From assembly GCA_945787595.1 (NCBI GenBank), contig CALZJV010000133.1, positions 1 to 16,466 of the forward strand: a stretch of DNA of 16,466 nucleotides, read 5' to 3'. Below the pieces are notes generated by a model. The model was not told the DNA's origin. It saw only the letters and a list, made by a program, of their open reading frames with translations, and did not search any database. Position 1 is the first letter of the stretch. Each line of letters starts with the position of its first letter. Positions 6,165-13,505 of the stretch are shown here, piece after piece. The DNA comes from an uncultured Desulfobacterales bacterium. GTDB taxonomy: Bacteria > Desulfobacterota > Desulfobacteria > Desulfobacterales > JAFDCJ01. The position numbers and the translations under genes were made by a program.

Positions 6165-7634
6165 TCACCAGGGCTTCTCGGAGTCGACTTCATCCTGCTG
6201 GTCTTCGAAGAGGTATTTCATGATCCAGGTACTTTCGGTTCCCGACTCTTCCAACAGCCGCTTGATTTCTTCCTTCTTTTCTGTCTGCTCAATGCTGTTT
6301 TTCTTTTTTCCCCTCATCCTTTTTTCTGATAAAGTTTTAACAGACCCGGCTTTTTGGTCCAACCCCCTGGCCTCTGCCAATTTTTCCCGGCAAATTATCA
6401 TTTTATGATTTATTTCTTTGGTCTCGGTATCGATCAAATAATAGCGTTCAAAATAAGATAGAGCCCGGGGCCAATTTCCTTGTAAAAAATACTTTTCACC
6501 TTTTTCGCGGTAAAAAGACTTCATCTGGTCGATGCGTTTAAGCGCCAGCCCATTTTTGGGTTCCAGTGTCAGGGCAGCTTGATAGAGAAGATAGGCATTT
6601 TGATTCACCGGTTTGAGATAACGCTGAGCTCGAAAATGGGTCTCAGCCTCTTTTAAAAGCTGTGCCAATGTTTGATCTTTACGAGGCCGTTTCTGGTGAG
6701 CCAACCAAATCCGCCCTATGGCCTTGTGCGCTTCTTCGAAATATATGCTGTCTTCTTTAATGGCTGCATATTGCCTTAGTGCCGGTTGGAAGTCCTTGGC
6801 CAATTCTAGCCGTTGCGCCAGGGTTAAACGATAATAATCCAGCCGATCCCAGATAACTTCTGATTCCTTGCCGGCACCGTGCTCCGCCAGGTAGTTCTTT
6901 AAATAGTCAATCACCGCATGGAGGTCATCAGTTTGAGCCATTTGCTGAATAATGGCCAGGGTCGATTCAGTCAGGAGTTCCCTCGCCTGGTCCCTGTGCT
7001 CCGGAGATAGATTCAGGTCTAATAGATGATTAAGGGAATTTTGTGCCGATAGGTATTTTCCCAATTTTATCTGTTTGGAAACGGCGGATAGGGCCCAGTT
7101 GACCTTTAAAGGCGTATATGCCTGAAAATATAATAAATATCCCAATAAAACAATCAATATAGAAACCGCAAACCACATACCCCATCTCGAATTTTTAGCC
7201 TGGGAGAGCATTTTGGTATCCAGTTTTTTTTCATCCCGGGCTCGGTCTGAAATAAACGCCAGCGTCGCGGAACCGATCCTTATCTGATCTCCGGTGTAAA
7301 GTCGTTTTTCGGTTACCGGTTTATCATTTAATAACAGCGGATTCGTTGTGCTAACATTTCTAAGGACAAATCCATCTTGCCGGTTTTCAATCACACCGTG
7401 CTTACGGGAGACCAAAGGATCAAGCAGATTGAGATCCGCTTCCACTGAGCGTCCGATGACAAGTTTTGTTTCGTTGAGCGGGTAGATTTTGCTTTCGCCC
7501 GAGGCTGTTGTACAGACCAGCCGAGGCCCGATCACTTTTTCCTCTGTCCGGGTCATGACCATGGTTTTTGCTTCCCGGGGAACGTCTGCGGAAACCGCGC
7601 TCGTTCTATTTTCTTCCTGATTTATTTCTGTCAT
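6165..7634 (-). CDS. FHA-domain protein with one transmembrane helix and TPR-like C-terminal region
   Basis: A 489-residue protein. Residues about 56-130 are a forkhead-associated domain: LVIGRSVEADLNLLDPLVSR, KHGVIENR, FVLRNVSTTNPLLLNDKP, TGDQIRIG, with the phosphothreonine-binding GR, SRKH and N positions present. A single hydrophobic helix (WGMWFAVSILIVLLGYLLYF) spans about 151-170, placing the FHA domain in the cytoplasm and the rest in the periplasm. The outer part is helical and repeat-like (KLGKYLSAQNSLNHLLDL, AYLLYQAALTLEPKNGLALK, YFLQGNWPRALSYFERYY), like TPR. Start: the ATG at 7634 has AGGTAGAG just upstream; an ATG 22 codons earlier (7700) has no ribosome site. With the lipoprotein behind it this suggests a trans-envelope apparatus whose state is read through a Ser/Thr kinase; no kinase or secretion gene is in the window. 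Confidence 0.85.
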   Translation of the reverse strand: MTEINQEENRTSAVSADVPREAKTMVMTRTEEKVIGPRLVCTTASGESKIYPLNETKLVIGRSVEADLNLLDPLVSRKHGVIENRQDGFVLRNVSTTNPLLLNDKPVTEKRLYTGDQIRIGSATLAFISDRARDEKKLDTKMLSQAKNSRWGMWFAVSILIVLLGYLLYFQAYTPLKVNWALSAVSKQIKLGKYLSAQNSLNHLLDLNLSPEHRDQARELLTESTLAIIQQMAQTDDLHAVIDYLKNYLAEHGAGKESEVIWDRLDYYRLTLAQRLELAKDFQPALRQYAAIKEDSIYFEEAHKAIGRIWLAHQKRPRKDQTLAQLLKEAETHFRAQRYLKPVNQNAYLLYQAALTLEPKNGLALKRIDQMKSFYREKGEKYFLQGNWPRALSYFERYYLIDTETKEINHKMIICREKLAEARGLDQKAGSVKTLSEKRMRGKKKNSIEQTEKKEEIKRLLEESGTESTWIMKYLFEDQQDEVDSEKPW

Positions 7635-8039
7635 GGTCTCTACCTGAAGATGGTTTGATTTAGATGGATCAGCACAACGATATAGGGTTCTTATCGGCAT
7701 TTTTGGGCTGAGCTTTAATGATTATTTCCCTGTAATATATTCCAAGAATTCAAGGGATTCGAGAATTAGAAATTCGAAGGTTTGGGACCGATGTGGACTC
7801 AGGAATGGGGAGGTTTTTTGACTTAATCTTTAAATTACTGTAATTTTTATAAATTCGTCTCAAATCGAGCATTATATTATTTCATATAAAACGATTACGC
7901 TAAGCGATTTTATCCTTAGTTCCGCCCCAGGCGGATCATTCTTTGCTAGATATTCGATATATAAATACCCATCAGATTATCAATACTGCACTATGATATC
8001 ATCGATTCTCAGGACTCTCAGGGCCTCGGTCGCCGTCAT
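7635..8039. other. AT-rich intergenic region upstream of the FHA operon
   Basis: About 400 bases without a supported gene. A short palindrome, TCCGCC-CCA-GGCGGA (7921-7935), is the only clear structure. It lies about 105 bases past the stop of the isomerase gene, and no T-run follows on the minus strand, so at best it is a weak terminator. The stretch from about 7820 to 7900 is very AT-rich and is the likeliest place for the promoter of the FHA/lipoprotein unit (a minus-strand TTGAGA is present near 7856-7861), but no -10 box fits well. Confidence 0.4.
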
Positions 8040-8861
8040 CTACCAGGGCCATATCCCGGCGAGATACTCTAAACTTGGCCACAGATCCTCTTCCTGGTGG
8101 GGTTCGAGGGTAATTATAGGCGACGAAATATTATTTGATTTCAAATAGTTGAATAAGAGTTCAAAATCAATGTTTCCTAGCCCGATTGCCAGATGTTCAT
8201 CATTGTTGCCGTGGTTGTCATGGAGATGAAGTTGTCTGATATACGGGCCTAACGACTCCAGCCAGGTCTTAAGTCCGGAGTTTCCGAATGCGGATAAATG
8301 GCCACAGTCAAGGCAAAAGCCGACATTGTGGTCTTTAAGGCGATCAAGGAGGACGCGCATATCCTGCGGATCCTCCTCATACACATTTTCCAGCATTAAT
8401 CCGGTTCCCGTCTCTGCTAAACCGTTTGCGAGCCATGACCAGGTTTCCAGGCTATTTTCTATCCATTGTGCCTTGAAATAGCCATAGCGTTTCCAATCAT
8501 AACCCGCATGGCAGACGACGGTTTTGGGTTTGAAGACGGGCACCAGTTTCAGTAGCTGTTTGAAGCGATTTCGGGTCAGGGCCAGTACTGCCGGATCGGT
8601 GGATCCGGCAGACAGATCGATGAACGGGCCGTGAAGGGTTACGGAAAGCGCGTGATCATGCAATATTTTGCCGATGCGTTTGAAATCTGCAAAGTTAAAA
8701 CGTTCCAGGGCCGCTGCATCGATTCCGATTTCCGGATTTAAAGCATATTTAAGAAATCGGTCCAGATAGTTATCATAGAGCATTCTAAAGGGAACGTTGA
8801 CCTGGACTTTACGTTTGATATTATGCGCTGTTTGATCCATCTTTTTTAAGGCGGAAGACAC
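8040..8861 (-). CDS. Sugar phosphate isomerase/epimerase-like TIM barrel (AP endonuclease 2 superfamily)
   Basis: A 273-residue protein with the metal-site pattern of the xylose isomerase-like TIM barrel (AP_endonuc_2): H77 (SVTLHGPF), H118 (VVCHAGYDW), E158 (LMLENVYEE), D185 and H188 (FCLDCGHLS), H212/H214 and D215 (LHLHDNHG), and E253 (ITLEPHQEE). Such proteins isomerise or epimerise sugars and hydroxy acids, or nick abasic DNA; the family members closest in length act on small molecules. The GTG at 8861 is the start: AGAAAGGAGG (8871-8880) lies 9 bases before it, while the internal ATG 7 codons later has only an A-run. It follows the CoA-transferase-like gene by 75 bases on the same strand and is probably co-transcribed with it. 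The substrate is unknown. Confidence 0.8.
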   Translation of the reverse strand: MSSALKKMDQTAHNIKRKVQVNVPFRMLYDNYLDRFLKYALNPEIGIDAAALERFNFADFKRIGKILHDHALSVTLHGPFIDLSAGSTDPAVLALTRNRFKQLLKLVPVFKPKTVVCHAGYDWKRYGYFKAQWIENSLETWSWLANGLAETGTGLMLENVYEEDPQDMRVLLDRLKDHNVGFCLDCGHLSAFGNSGLKTWLESLGPYIRQLHLHDNHGNNDEHLAIGLGNIDFELLFNYLKSNNISSPIITLEPHQEEDLWPSLEYLAGIWPW

Positions 8862-8936
8862 ACGCCGCCGCCTCCTTTCTAAAACTTCTTTATGAATGTT
8901 TCCAATTATAAGAGACGTAATGCATTCGGCCTGGGG

Positions 8937-10841
8937 TCAATTCCGGTTAAAATCGCTCAACCCTGGTTTGACAGCTGTTTGTCCGGCATCAAGGGGAATG
9001 GTCAAGTGATATACACCATAGTCCAACTTGGCCGTGACCGATGTTTCTCCCTTCTCGAAGACCTTCATCATGCCCATGTTTGAGGCCAAGACGTCGGCCG
9101 TTAGTCCCTGGATTCCCCGATCTTTGGCCAGCCGGATAAGCATTCTATACAAATATGTTGCAATGCCCATGCCCTGGTACTGTTCATCCACCACAAATGC
9201 AACATCTGCCAGAGGGCGCTTCTGATCCTTTATAAATCTGGCTTCCGCAATGATATGGCCCTGACCAGGCTCTCCCACGACACCGACTATAGACATTGCC
9301 CGGCTGAAATCAATATTGACATAGCCCTGCATCTTTGAATGGGGCATTGTCTTGATGGGGGCAAAATACCGGTAATAAACCGATTTGTCGGAGAACCGGT
9401 AAAAAAGGCGGCGCATTTCTTCCTCGTCGGAAGGTTTAATGGCCCGGAAGCGCACCTTCAGGTCGTCCTTGAAGGTATGCTGGAAGTTGATCTCTGCCGG
9501 ATAGAGGTGGGCGGATTCTGCCAGGAAAATTTGGTCCGGATAAATGATCCTTTCCTTCTTTGCCTGATGCACAAGGTTTAAGCGGTCATCCGGGTGTGCG
9601 ATTTCAATTAAAGCCTGGGCGCGTTCCCGTAAGGTGCGTCCGCTCAGGCTGGCAACGCCGTATTCGGTAATGACCATATCCACTGTTTCGCGAAGGCTCA
9701 ATTGATTGGGAAAATCCTCAACGGAAATCAGGATATTCGGTTTGCGGTCTCGATTCCGGCTCGGCAAGCCAAAGATGGTCATTCCTCCTTGGGACAGCTC
9801 GGCTCCGTGAAAAAGGTCAATAATGTCACCTGGTCCGGCGGTCACGTTGCCTTTGCCAAAATGCAGGGCAATGCGGCTTGAAAGGTCCACCTTGCGTGCC
9901 GGCAGCACGGCGACAAATCCGGGATTCTGGCCGATCTGAGCCGGGGTAAACACTTTGTCGATACCCTGGAATTCCACCAGAGGGTTGCGATTCAGCCAGG
10001 CCATCAAATCCGGGGTGCCAAATGCATAGGAGGTTAGTGATTTACCTCTGAAAATTTCCTTGTGCCGGTTGGTAACGGCACCGCTTTTGACGATATCCAT
10101 TAACGCATCCGTGAAAAAAGGCGTGTGGATACCAAGGTTTTGTTTACGTACCAAATGCCGGCTCAACGCTTCGAACAAAGGGCCCGGGGAAAAGGCAAGA
10201 CAAGAGCCGTCTTCAATAACGGATGCTACGTTGGCTGCCACCTGGTCAAAGATATCGTCCACCGGCCAGCGGCAAAAATAGATCGGCTTTTCGGTGGAAC
10301 GGACAAGATAATCAAAATCCGATACATGAACAAATGTATCACCGAAAGTCCTCGGAATATCGAAGTTGATTTCACCGACGACCAAAGAAGCCTGTTCCAT
10401 TGCCTGGCGTGAAACATCGACTGCTACCCCCAGGCTGCAATATCCGGCTTCGTCGGGAGGTGTAATCTGGATAAACGCCACATCAATCCGGATTCTTCCA
10501 GATTCTATATATTTGGGAATTCTGGAAAAACTGCTCGGGATCAAATCCACCTGTCCTGCTGTGATGGCCTCGCCGGCTACCCAGCCTGAAAAAAACGTTT
10601 TCAGTCGGTATGCATTGGTGTTTAACGCTTCCACGGATATGGCATCTCCAAGACTCACCAGTTGGATCAATTCGAGATCCTTGAGATGGGCCGAATCGGT
10701 AGACATCAGGTGTCTAACCAGCGTTCTGGGCTCACCCACACCGGTACCAAGGAAGATACTCATCCCGGGTTCAAGCTTCTTTATTACCTGCACCGGATTA
10801 ACGATTAAATTTTCCCATTCCGATTTACGTTCATTTCGCAT
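8937..10841 (-). CDS. Acetyl-CoA hydrolase/transferase-family protein fused to a GNAT acetyltransferase domain
   Basis: A 634-residue two-domain protein. Residues 1-450 follow the acetyl-CoA hydrolase/4-hydroxybutyrate CoA-transferase family (FLGTGVGEPRTLVRHL, FIQITPPDEAGYCSLGVAVD, ELSQGGMTIFGLPS, DMVITEYGVASLSGRTLRER, ALIEIAHPDDR). Residues 463-615 are a GNAT domain (VRFRAIKPSDEEEMRRLFYR, VDEQYQGMGIATYLYRML), with the QxxGxG/A acetyl-CoA loop at 554-561. The fusion is an established arrangement. Oddity: where active members read NSALEVDLTGQ with the catalytic Glu, this protein reads LPARKVDLSSR, putting Lys317 at that place. The following GIGGQxDF motif is also altered (TAGPGDIIDL, 334-343). 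It may therefore not make the glutamyl-CoA intermediate and could bind CoA or act mainly through the GNAT domain, for example as a lysine acetyltransferase. ATG start with GAGGTGA 3 bases upstream. First gene of a probable two-gene operon. Confidence 0.87.
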   Translation of the reverse strand: MRNERKSEWENLIVNPVQVIKKLEPGMSIFLGTGVGEPRTLVRHLMSTDSAHLKDLELIQLVSLGDAISVEALNTNAYRLKTFFSGWVAGEAITAGQVDLIPSSFSRIPKYIESGRIRIDVAFIQITPPDEAGYCSLGVAVDVSRQAMEQASLVVGEINFDIPRTFGDTFVHVSDFDYLVRSTEKPIYFCRWPVDDIFDQVAANVASVIEDGSCLAFSPGPLFEALSRHLVRKQNLGIHTPFFTDALMDIVKSGAVTNRHKEIFRGKSLTSYAFGTPDLMAWLNRNPLVEFQGIDKVFTPAQIGQNPGFVAVLPARKVDLSSRIALHFGKGNVTAGPGDIIDLFHGAELSQGGMTIFGLPSRNRDRKPNILISVEDFPNQLSLRETVDMVITEYGVASLSGRTLRERAQALIEIAHPDDRLNLVHQAKKERIIYPDQIFLAESAHLYPAEINFQHTFKDDLKVRFRAIKPSDEEEMRRLFYRFSDKSVYYRYFAPIKTMPHSKMQGYVNIDFSRAMSIVGVVGEPGQGHIIAEARFIKDQKRPLADVAFVVDEQYQGMGIATYLYRMLIRLAKDRGIQGLTADVLASNMGMMKVFEKGETSVTAKLDYGVYHLTIPLDAGQTAVKPGLSDFNRN

Positions 10842-11328
10842 GCTTCACCTCACCTAAACCCCGGAACATACTTGCGCCGAATTTATCGGTGTTGTATAGA
10901 TCTTTGGATATCATGAACTAAACGTTTTATTGTTAGGTAAATTTAGCGGTTCTGGGGATTTTTACCACGAAAACACCAAAATAGGTTCAGAGGTTCAGAG
11001 TTCAACGTTCCGGGTTGAGAATGTGCAATCAGTTCATATCAAGAAGATCCTATACTATTCCTTGTTAAAAAGCCGTTTCACCCAACTGGTTATGGTGGTT
11101 ATTCCGGATTTTGATCAATATTATGAGCAATTTCTATCGATTGTAAACTATGAACCTTGAATCCTGGACCTGAAACCTATGATTTTCGACATTAAATTAT
11201 CATCGAGTTGCTGCCCTTCAGAAGCCATTTTTCCCGAGCAAAGTCTCGGAAAAAGCTTATTGGCTTAGTGGTCGAACTGTTACGACTCAATAATTAGCAT
11301 TTCCTGCAGATTTACAAGTTGGGATTGT
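10842..11328. other. Divergent intergenic region with decayed spacer sequence
   Basis: Nearly 490 bases between the divergent CoA-transferase-like and GDPD genes. It contains the repeat pair described at 10984-11178. A 76-codon plus frame at 10930-11160 is open but lacks a ribosome site and its first part is repeat sequence, so I do not call it. Near 11228-11254 TTTTTC-CCGAG and CTCGG-AAAAA can pair around CAAAGT, but the T/A tracts are in the wrong order for a terminator. Promoters for both flanking genes should be here, but no convincing pair of boxes was found. Confidence 0.4.
10984..11178. repeat. Segment flanked by imperfect inverted GGTTCAG-type repeats
   Basis: The left flank (10984-11019) is built of GGTTCAGA/GGTTCAGA/GTTCAACG/GGTTGAG units. 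The right flank (11151-11178), read on the opposite strand, is AGGTTTCAGG-TCCAGG-ATTCAAGGTTCA, the same motif. About 130 bases lie between. Just before the left flank is ACCACGAAAACACC, another common spacer motif. Such GGTTCAG arrays are frequent between genes in deltaproteobacterial genomes (from memory). Confidence 0.5.
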
Positions 11329-12147
11329 ATGATAACAGAACTTCCCAAGATTTTCGAAAAAGTGCTGATTAACTGCATTGATTTTTTCTTTGGGATTTGG
11401 CCGCAACCATTTCCAGGCCATGACCGGTTAAAGAAATGCAAAATAGTATCTCATCGCGGCGAGCACGACAACAACAGGATTTTTGAAAATACCATCGAAG
11501 CCTTCGACCTGGCTTTTGAGAAAGGAATATGGGGGATTGAATTTGACGTCCGCTGGACAAAGGACCTTCACCCAGTGGTAATTCATGATCCGGACCTCAG
11601 GCGGGTATTCGGCACTGATTTATCTATCGGCGAAGTGACCCAAGAGGAGTTGAAATTACGATGTCCGGCGGTTCCATCACTTGCGGAGGTGATCGGAAAA
11701 TATGGCAAAAAGCTGCATTTTATGATCGAAATAAAAGCTGAAACCTATCCGGATCCCAAACGACAGAATGCTATTTTCAAGGATTGTTTTTTTTCCCTTG
11801 AACCCCTAATGGACTATCATTTGATGTCCCTGACGCCCCAAATGTTCGATCTGATCACCTTCGTGCCGGCTTCCACTCTAATCCCCATTTCAACACTGAA
11901 TATCGCCCAACTCAGTGAGTTGGCATTGGAAAAGGATTACGGCGGCATAGCCGGGCACTATCTCCTTTTAAATAATACAAAGTTAGCGAAGCACCGTAAA
12001 AAGGGACAACGTGTGGGCACCGGATATCCCGCATCAAAAAATTGCCTGTTCCGTGAAATCAACCGGGGTGTTGAATGGGTTTTTTCCAATAATGCCGGAG
12101 AACTGCAGGGGATCGCAAATAGATTCGCCAAGTTAAATACGTTGTGA
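11329..12147 (+). CDS. Glycerophosphodiester phosphodiesterase family protein
   Basis: A 272-residue protein with the GDPD signature: H42-R43 (KIVSHRGE), ENTIEAFDLAFEKG (53-66), E71 and D73 (GIEFDVRWTKDLHPVV), H86-D87 (VIHDPDL), and E134/K136 (FMIEIKAE). In active enzymes these bind the divalent metal and act as acid/base on glycerophosphodiesters, giving glycerol 3-phosphate and an alcohol. No signal peptide is evident; the first 30 residues are mildly hydrophobic (VLINCIDFFFGIWPQPF) and could touch the membrane. The C-terminal half is less conserved but ends with the expected VEWVFSNNAGEL strand, where the family usually has a GxxG-V-D-xPD type ending. The ATG at 11329 has only a weak ribosome site (TTGGGA). 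It is a single gene, convergent with the HAD gene. Confidence 0.83.
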   Translation: MITELPKIFEKVLINCIDFFFGIWPQPFPGHDRLKKCKIVSHRGEHDNNRIFENTIEAFDLAFEKGIWGIEFDVRWTKDLHPVVIHDPDLRRVFGTDLSIGEVTQEELKLRCPAVPSLAEVIGKYGKKLHFMIEIKAETYPDPKRQNAIFKDCFFSLEPLMDYHLMSLTPQMFDLITFVPASTLIPISTLNIAQLSELALEKDYGGIAGHYLLLNNTKLAKHRKKGQRVGTGYPASKNCLFREINRGVEWVFSNNAGELQGIANRFAKLNTL

Positions 12148-12209
12148 GAAATTGTGATTAAAATTTTCCGTTCAATTGGGGTCTATCCTAATATCGGTGC
12201 ACTCATCAT

Positions 12210-12881
12210 TCACATTGCCAGCAGTGATTCTGCAAATTCATCAATGGTCGCGACTTGATATCCTAAATTTTCGCGCAGGTTTTTGACAGAATCATCGATG
12301 AAGGCATAGGCCGGTTTTCTGAACCGATCCATGATCTGTGTCATGTTTTCAATTTTGGTGGTGCCATTATCCCCTGAATAGACATTATCATCGCTGATCT
12401 TGAGGCCGAAATGGTTGCTGAGAGTGATGGTTGCTTCACGATTTTTGTTTGTCAGCAAGACGAGGTTTTCGGGCGGATTTGCAATCATGATACCCCAGAG
12501 GGGTTGAACCGGCGCATTGAGTGCTATCCACGCTTCGAGATCTTTAGTTTTAAATCGGTTGCGCATTTCAAAGAATCGGGATGTTCGTGCGGCAACCGGT
12601 TCATCTATCTGTTGTATGATTTCGTTGTATTCTCTGGCAGTCAACAGTTTGTCAGGGTCGGATTCTCCGATTTCAAGGCACCATTTCATGAGTACGGGTG
12701 CATCGCCGATTGGCTGGACATGAAACCGGTTTCGTAGGAACGACCCAAGGACAGCCGGGGGGATCTGATTCAGCCGGGTAGCGATTTCGGGATTTAGTGT
12801 ATTGTAGGCTGTTACTGCGACCTCTTGCACGGAGTCCAATAATACACCGTCAAAGTCAAATATTAGCATGGAATTCATCAT
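12210..12881 (-). CDS. HAD-superfamily hydrolase (phosphatase-like)
   Basis: A 223-residue protein with the four HAD motifs: I, D9-F-D11-G (MLIFDFDGVLLDS); II, T144 (LVLLTNKN); III, K176 (GTTKIENM); IV, D196-D197 (AFIDDSVKNL). A helical cap lies between about residues 17 and 120. Asp9 would form the phospho-aspartate. Substrates of such small HADs are sugar phosphates, nucleotides or phosphoglycolate; none can be assigned. Start: the ATG at 12881 has AGGA 11 bases upstream and puts motif I at the usual distance from the N-terminus. An ATG at 12923 gives 14 more residues but no ribosome site and no family support. It stands alone, 62 bases from the convergent GDPD gene. Confidence 0.78.
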   Translation of the reverse strand: MMNSMLIFDFDGVLLDSVQEVAVTAYNTLNPEIATRLNQIPPAVLGSFLRNRFHVQPIGDAPVLMKWCLEIGESDPDKLLTAREYNEIIQQIDEPVAARTSRFFEMRNRFKTKDLEAWIALNAPVQPLWGIMIANPPENLVLLTNKNREATITLSNHFGLKISDDNVYSGDNGTTKIENMTQIMDRFRKPAYAFIDDSVKNLRENLGYQVATIDEFAESLLAM

Positions 12882-12934
12882 TAAAAATATGATCCTTTTG
12901 TTTTCGTTAGGCCAACACTCCATGACTTTTCGGG

Positions 12935-13400
12935 TTATATTTCAGTGCCCATAAGGGTGGTACCACTCATATCGGGGATATCGAGTGTCCAGGTATCCAG
13001 CGACTGGATGCCGGGCGTGCCGGCCTGCCCCCTTTGTCTATCAGGTAAAGTAAGTTGTCCCAGCAGGGGATCTGCATCGGGTTGAATCCCTGACAGTCAT
13101 AGTCGTTCATCGGATCAATCATATCCGAATGCCTGGCCAGATACAAGAGCAGCATGCCGAAACACCAGGGCAAGCGTATTTGGAAATAAGATGGTCGGGG
13201 GATGAAAATATTTTCTGGAAGAAAATATTTTCATCCCCCGATACATTCCAAATGCGTTCCCCCCAGCCGAAATACCGCTGCGCTCCCTGGTTGGGGTTCA
13301 GTGCACCCCAATTGACACCGCTCTTGATCATGTTCGGAACTTTATGGCAGACATGACAGCGTAGCAGGTTGATTCTATCGCCAAGTTTATTTTCATACCA
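12935..13400 (-). pseudogene. Decayed coding sequence with a CxxCH heme motif, frame broken
   Basis: Three protein-like stretches follow each other on the minus strand in different frames. (a) About 13406-13246: WYENKLGDRINLLRCHVCHK, VPNMIKSGVNWGALNPNQGA, QRYFGWGERIWN; CHVCH fits a c-type heme site. (b) About 13190-13020: LARHSDMIDPMNDYDCQGFN, PMQIPCWDNLLYLIDKG. (c) A shift at a GGGGGC run, then AGTPGIQSLDTWTLDIPDMS, GTTLMGTEI and TAA at 12935-12937. The break between (a) and (b) coincides with the 82-base palindrome. There is a TAA just upstream of (a) and no start or ribosome site. I read it as the wreck of one exported, possibly heme-binding protein; I do not recognise the family, and chance open frames are not excluded. 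Confidence 0.35.
13175..13256. repeat. Large nested palindrome (22-bp perfect stem plus 11-bp outer arms)
   Basis: The inner arms at 13195-13216 and 13220-13241 are exact reverse complements separated only by GGA. Outer arms CGTATTTGGAA (13175-13185) and TTCCAAATGCG (13246-13256) pair with one G-T mismatch, across spacers of 9 and 4 bases. Each inner arm also holds the self-complementary 12-mer GAAAATATTTTC (13204-13215, 13221-13232). No T-run follows on either strand, so it is not a simple terminator. It interrupts decayed coding sequence and could be a foldback or hairpin-type mobile element, or a cruciform site. Confidence 0.85.
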
Positions 13401-13424
13401 ATCAGTTCCTTGTCGAAATTATTA

Positions 13425-13454
13425 TTGCCGAATTCATAATCTGATGACTATATT
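13425..13454 (+). promoter_or_regulatory. Candidate promoter of the LsrF-type aldolase gene
   Basis: TTGCCG (13425-13430), 18 bases, then TATATT (13449-13454): 4 of 6 and 5 of 6 matches to the sigma70 boxes, about 50 bases before the start codon. Tentative. Confidence 0.3.
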
Positions 13455-13505
13455 AGAATTGATCTGATTAAATTAAATATCAATACCGAAAAAGGAGGAC
13501 ACGCC

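Noticed and set aside
10930..11160. A 76-codon open frame on the plus strand
   Set aside because: No ribosome site, its first third is repeat sequence, and the translation resembles no family; treated as part of the spacer.
11228..11254. Hairpin TTTTTC-CCGAG/CTCGG-AAAAA as a terminator
   Set aside because: The T tract precedes and the A tract follows the stem on both strands' readings, the reverse of an intrinsic terminator, and no gene ends nearby.
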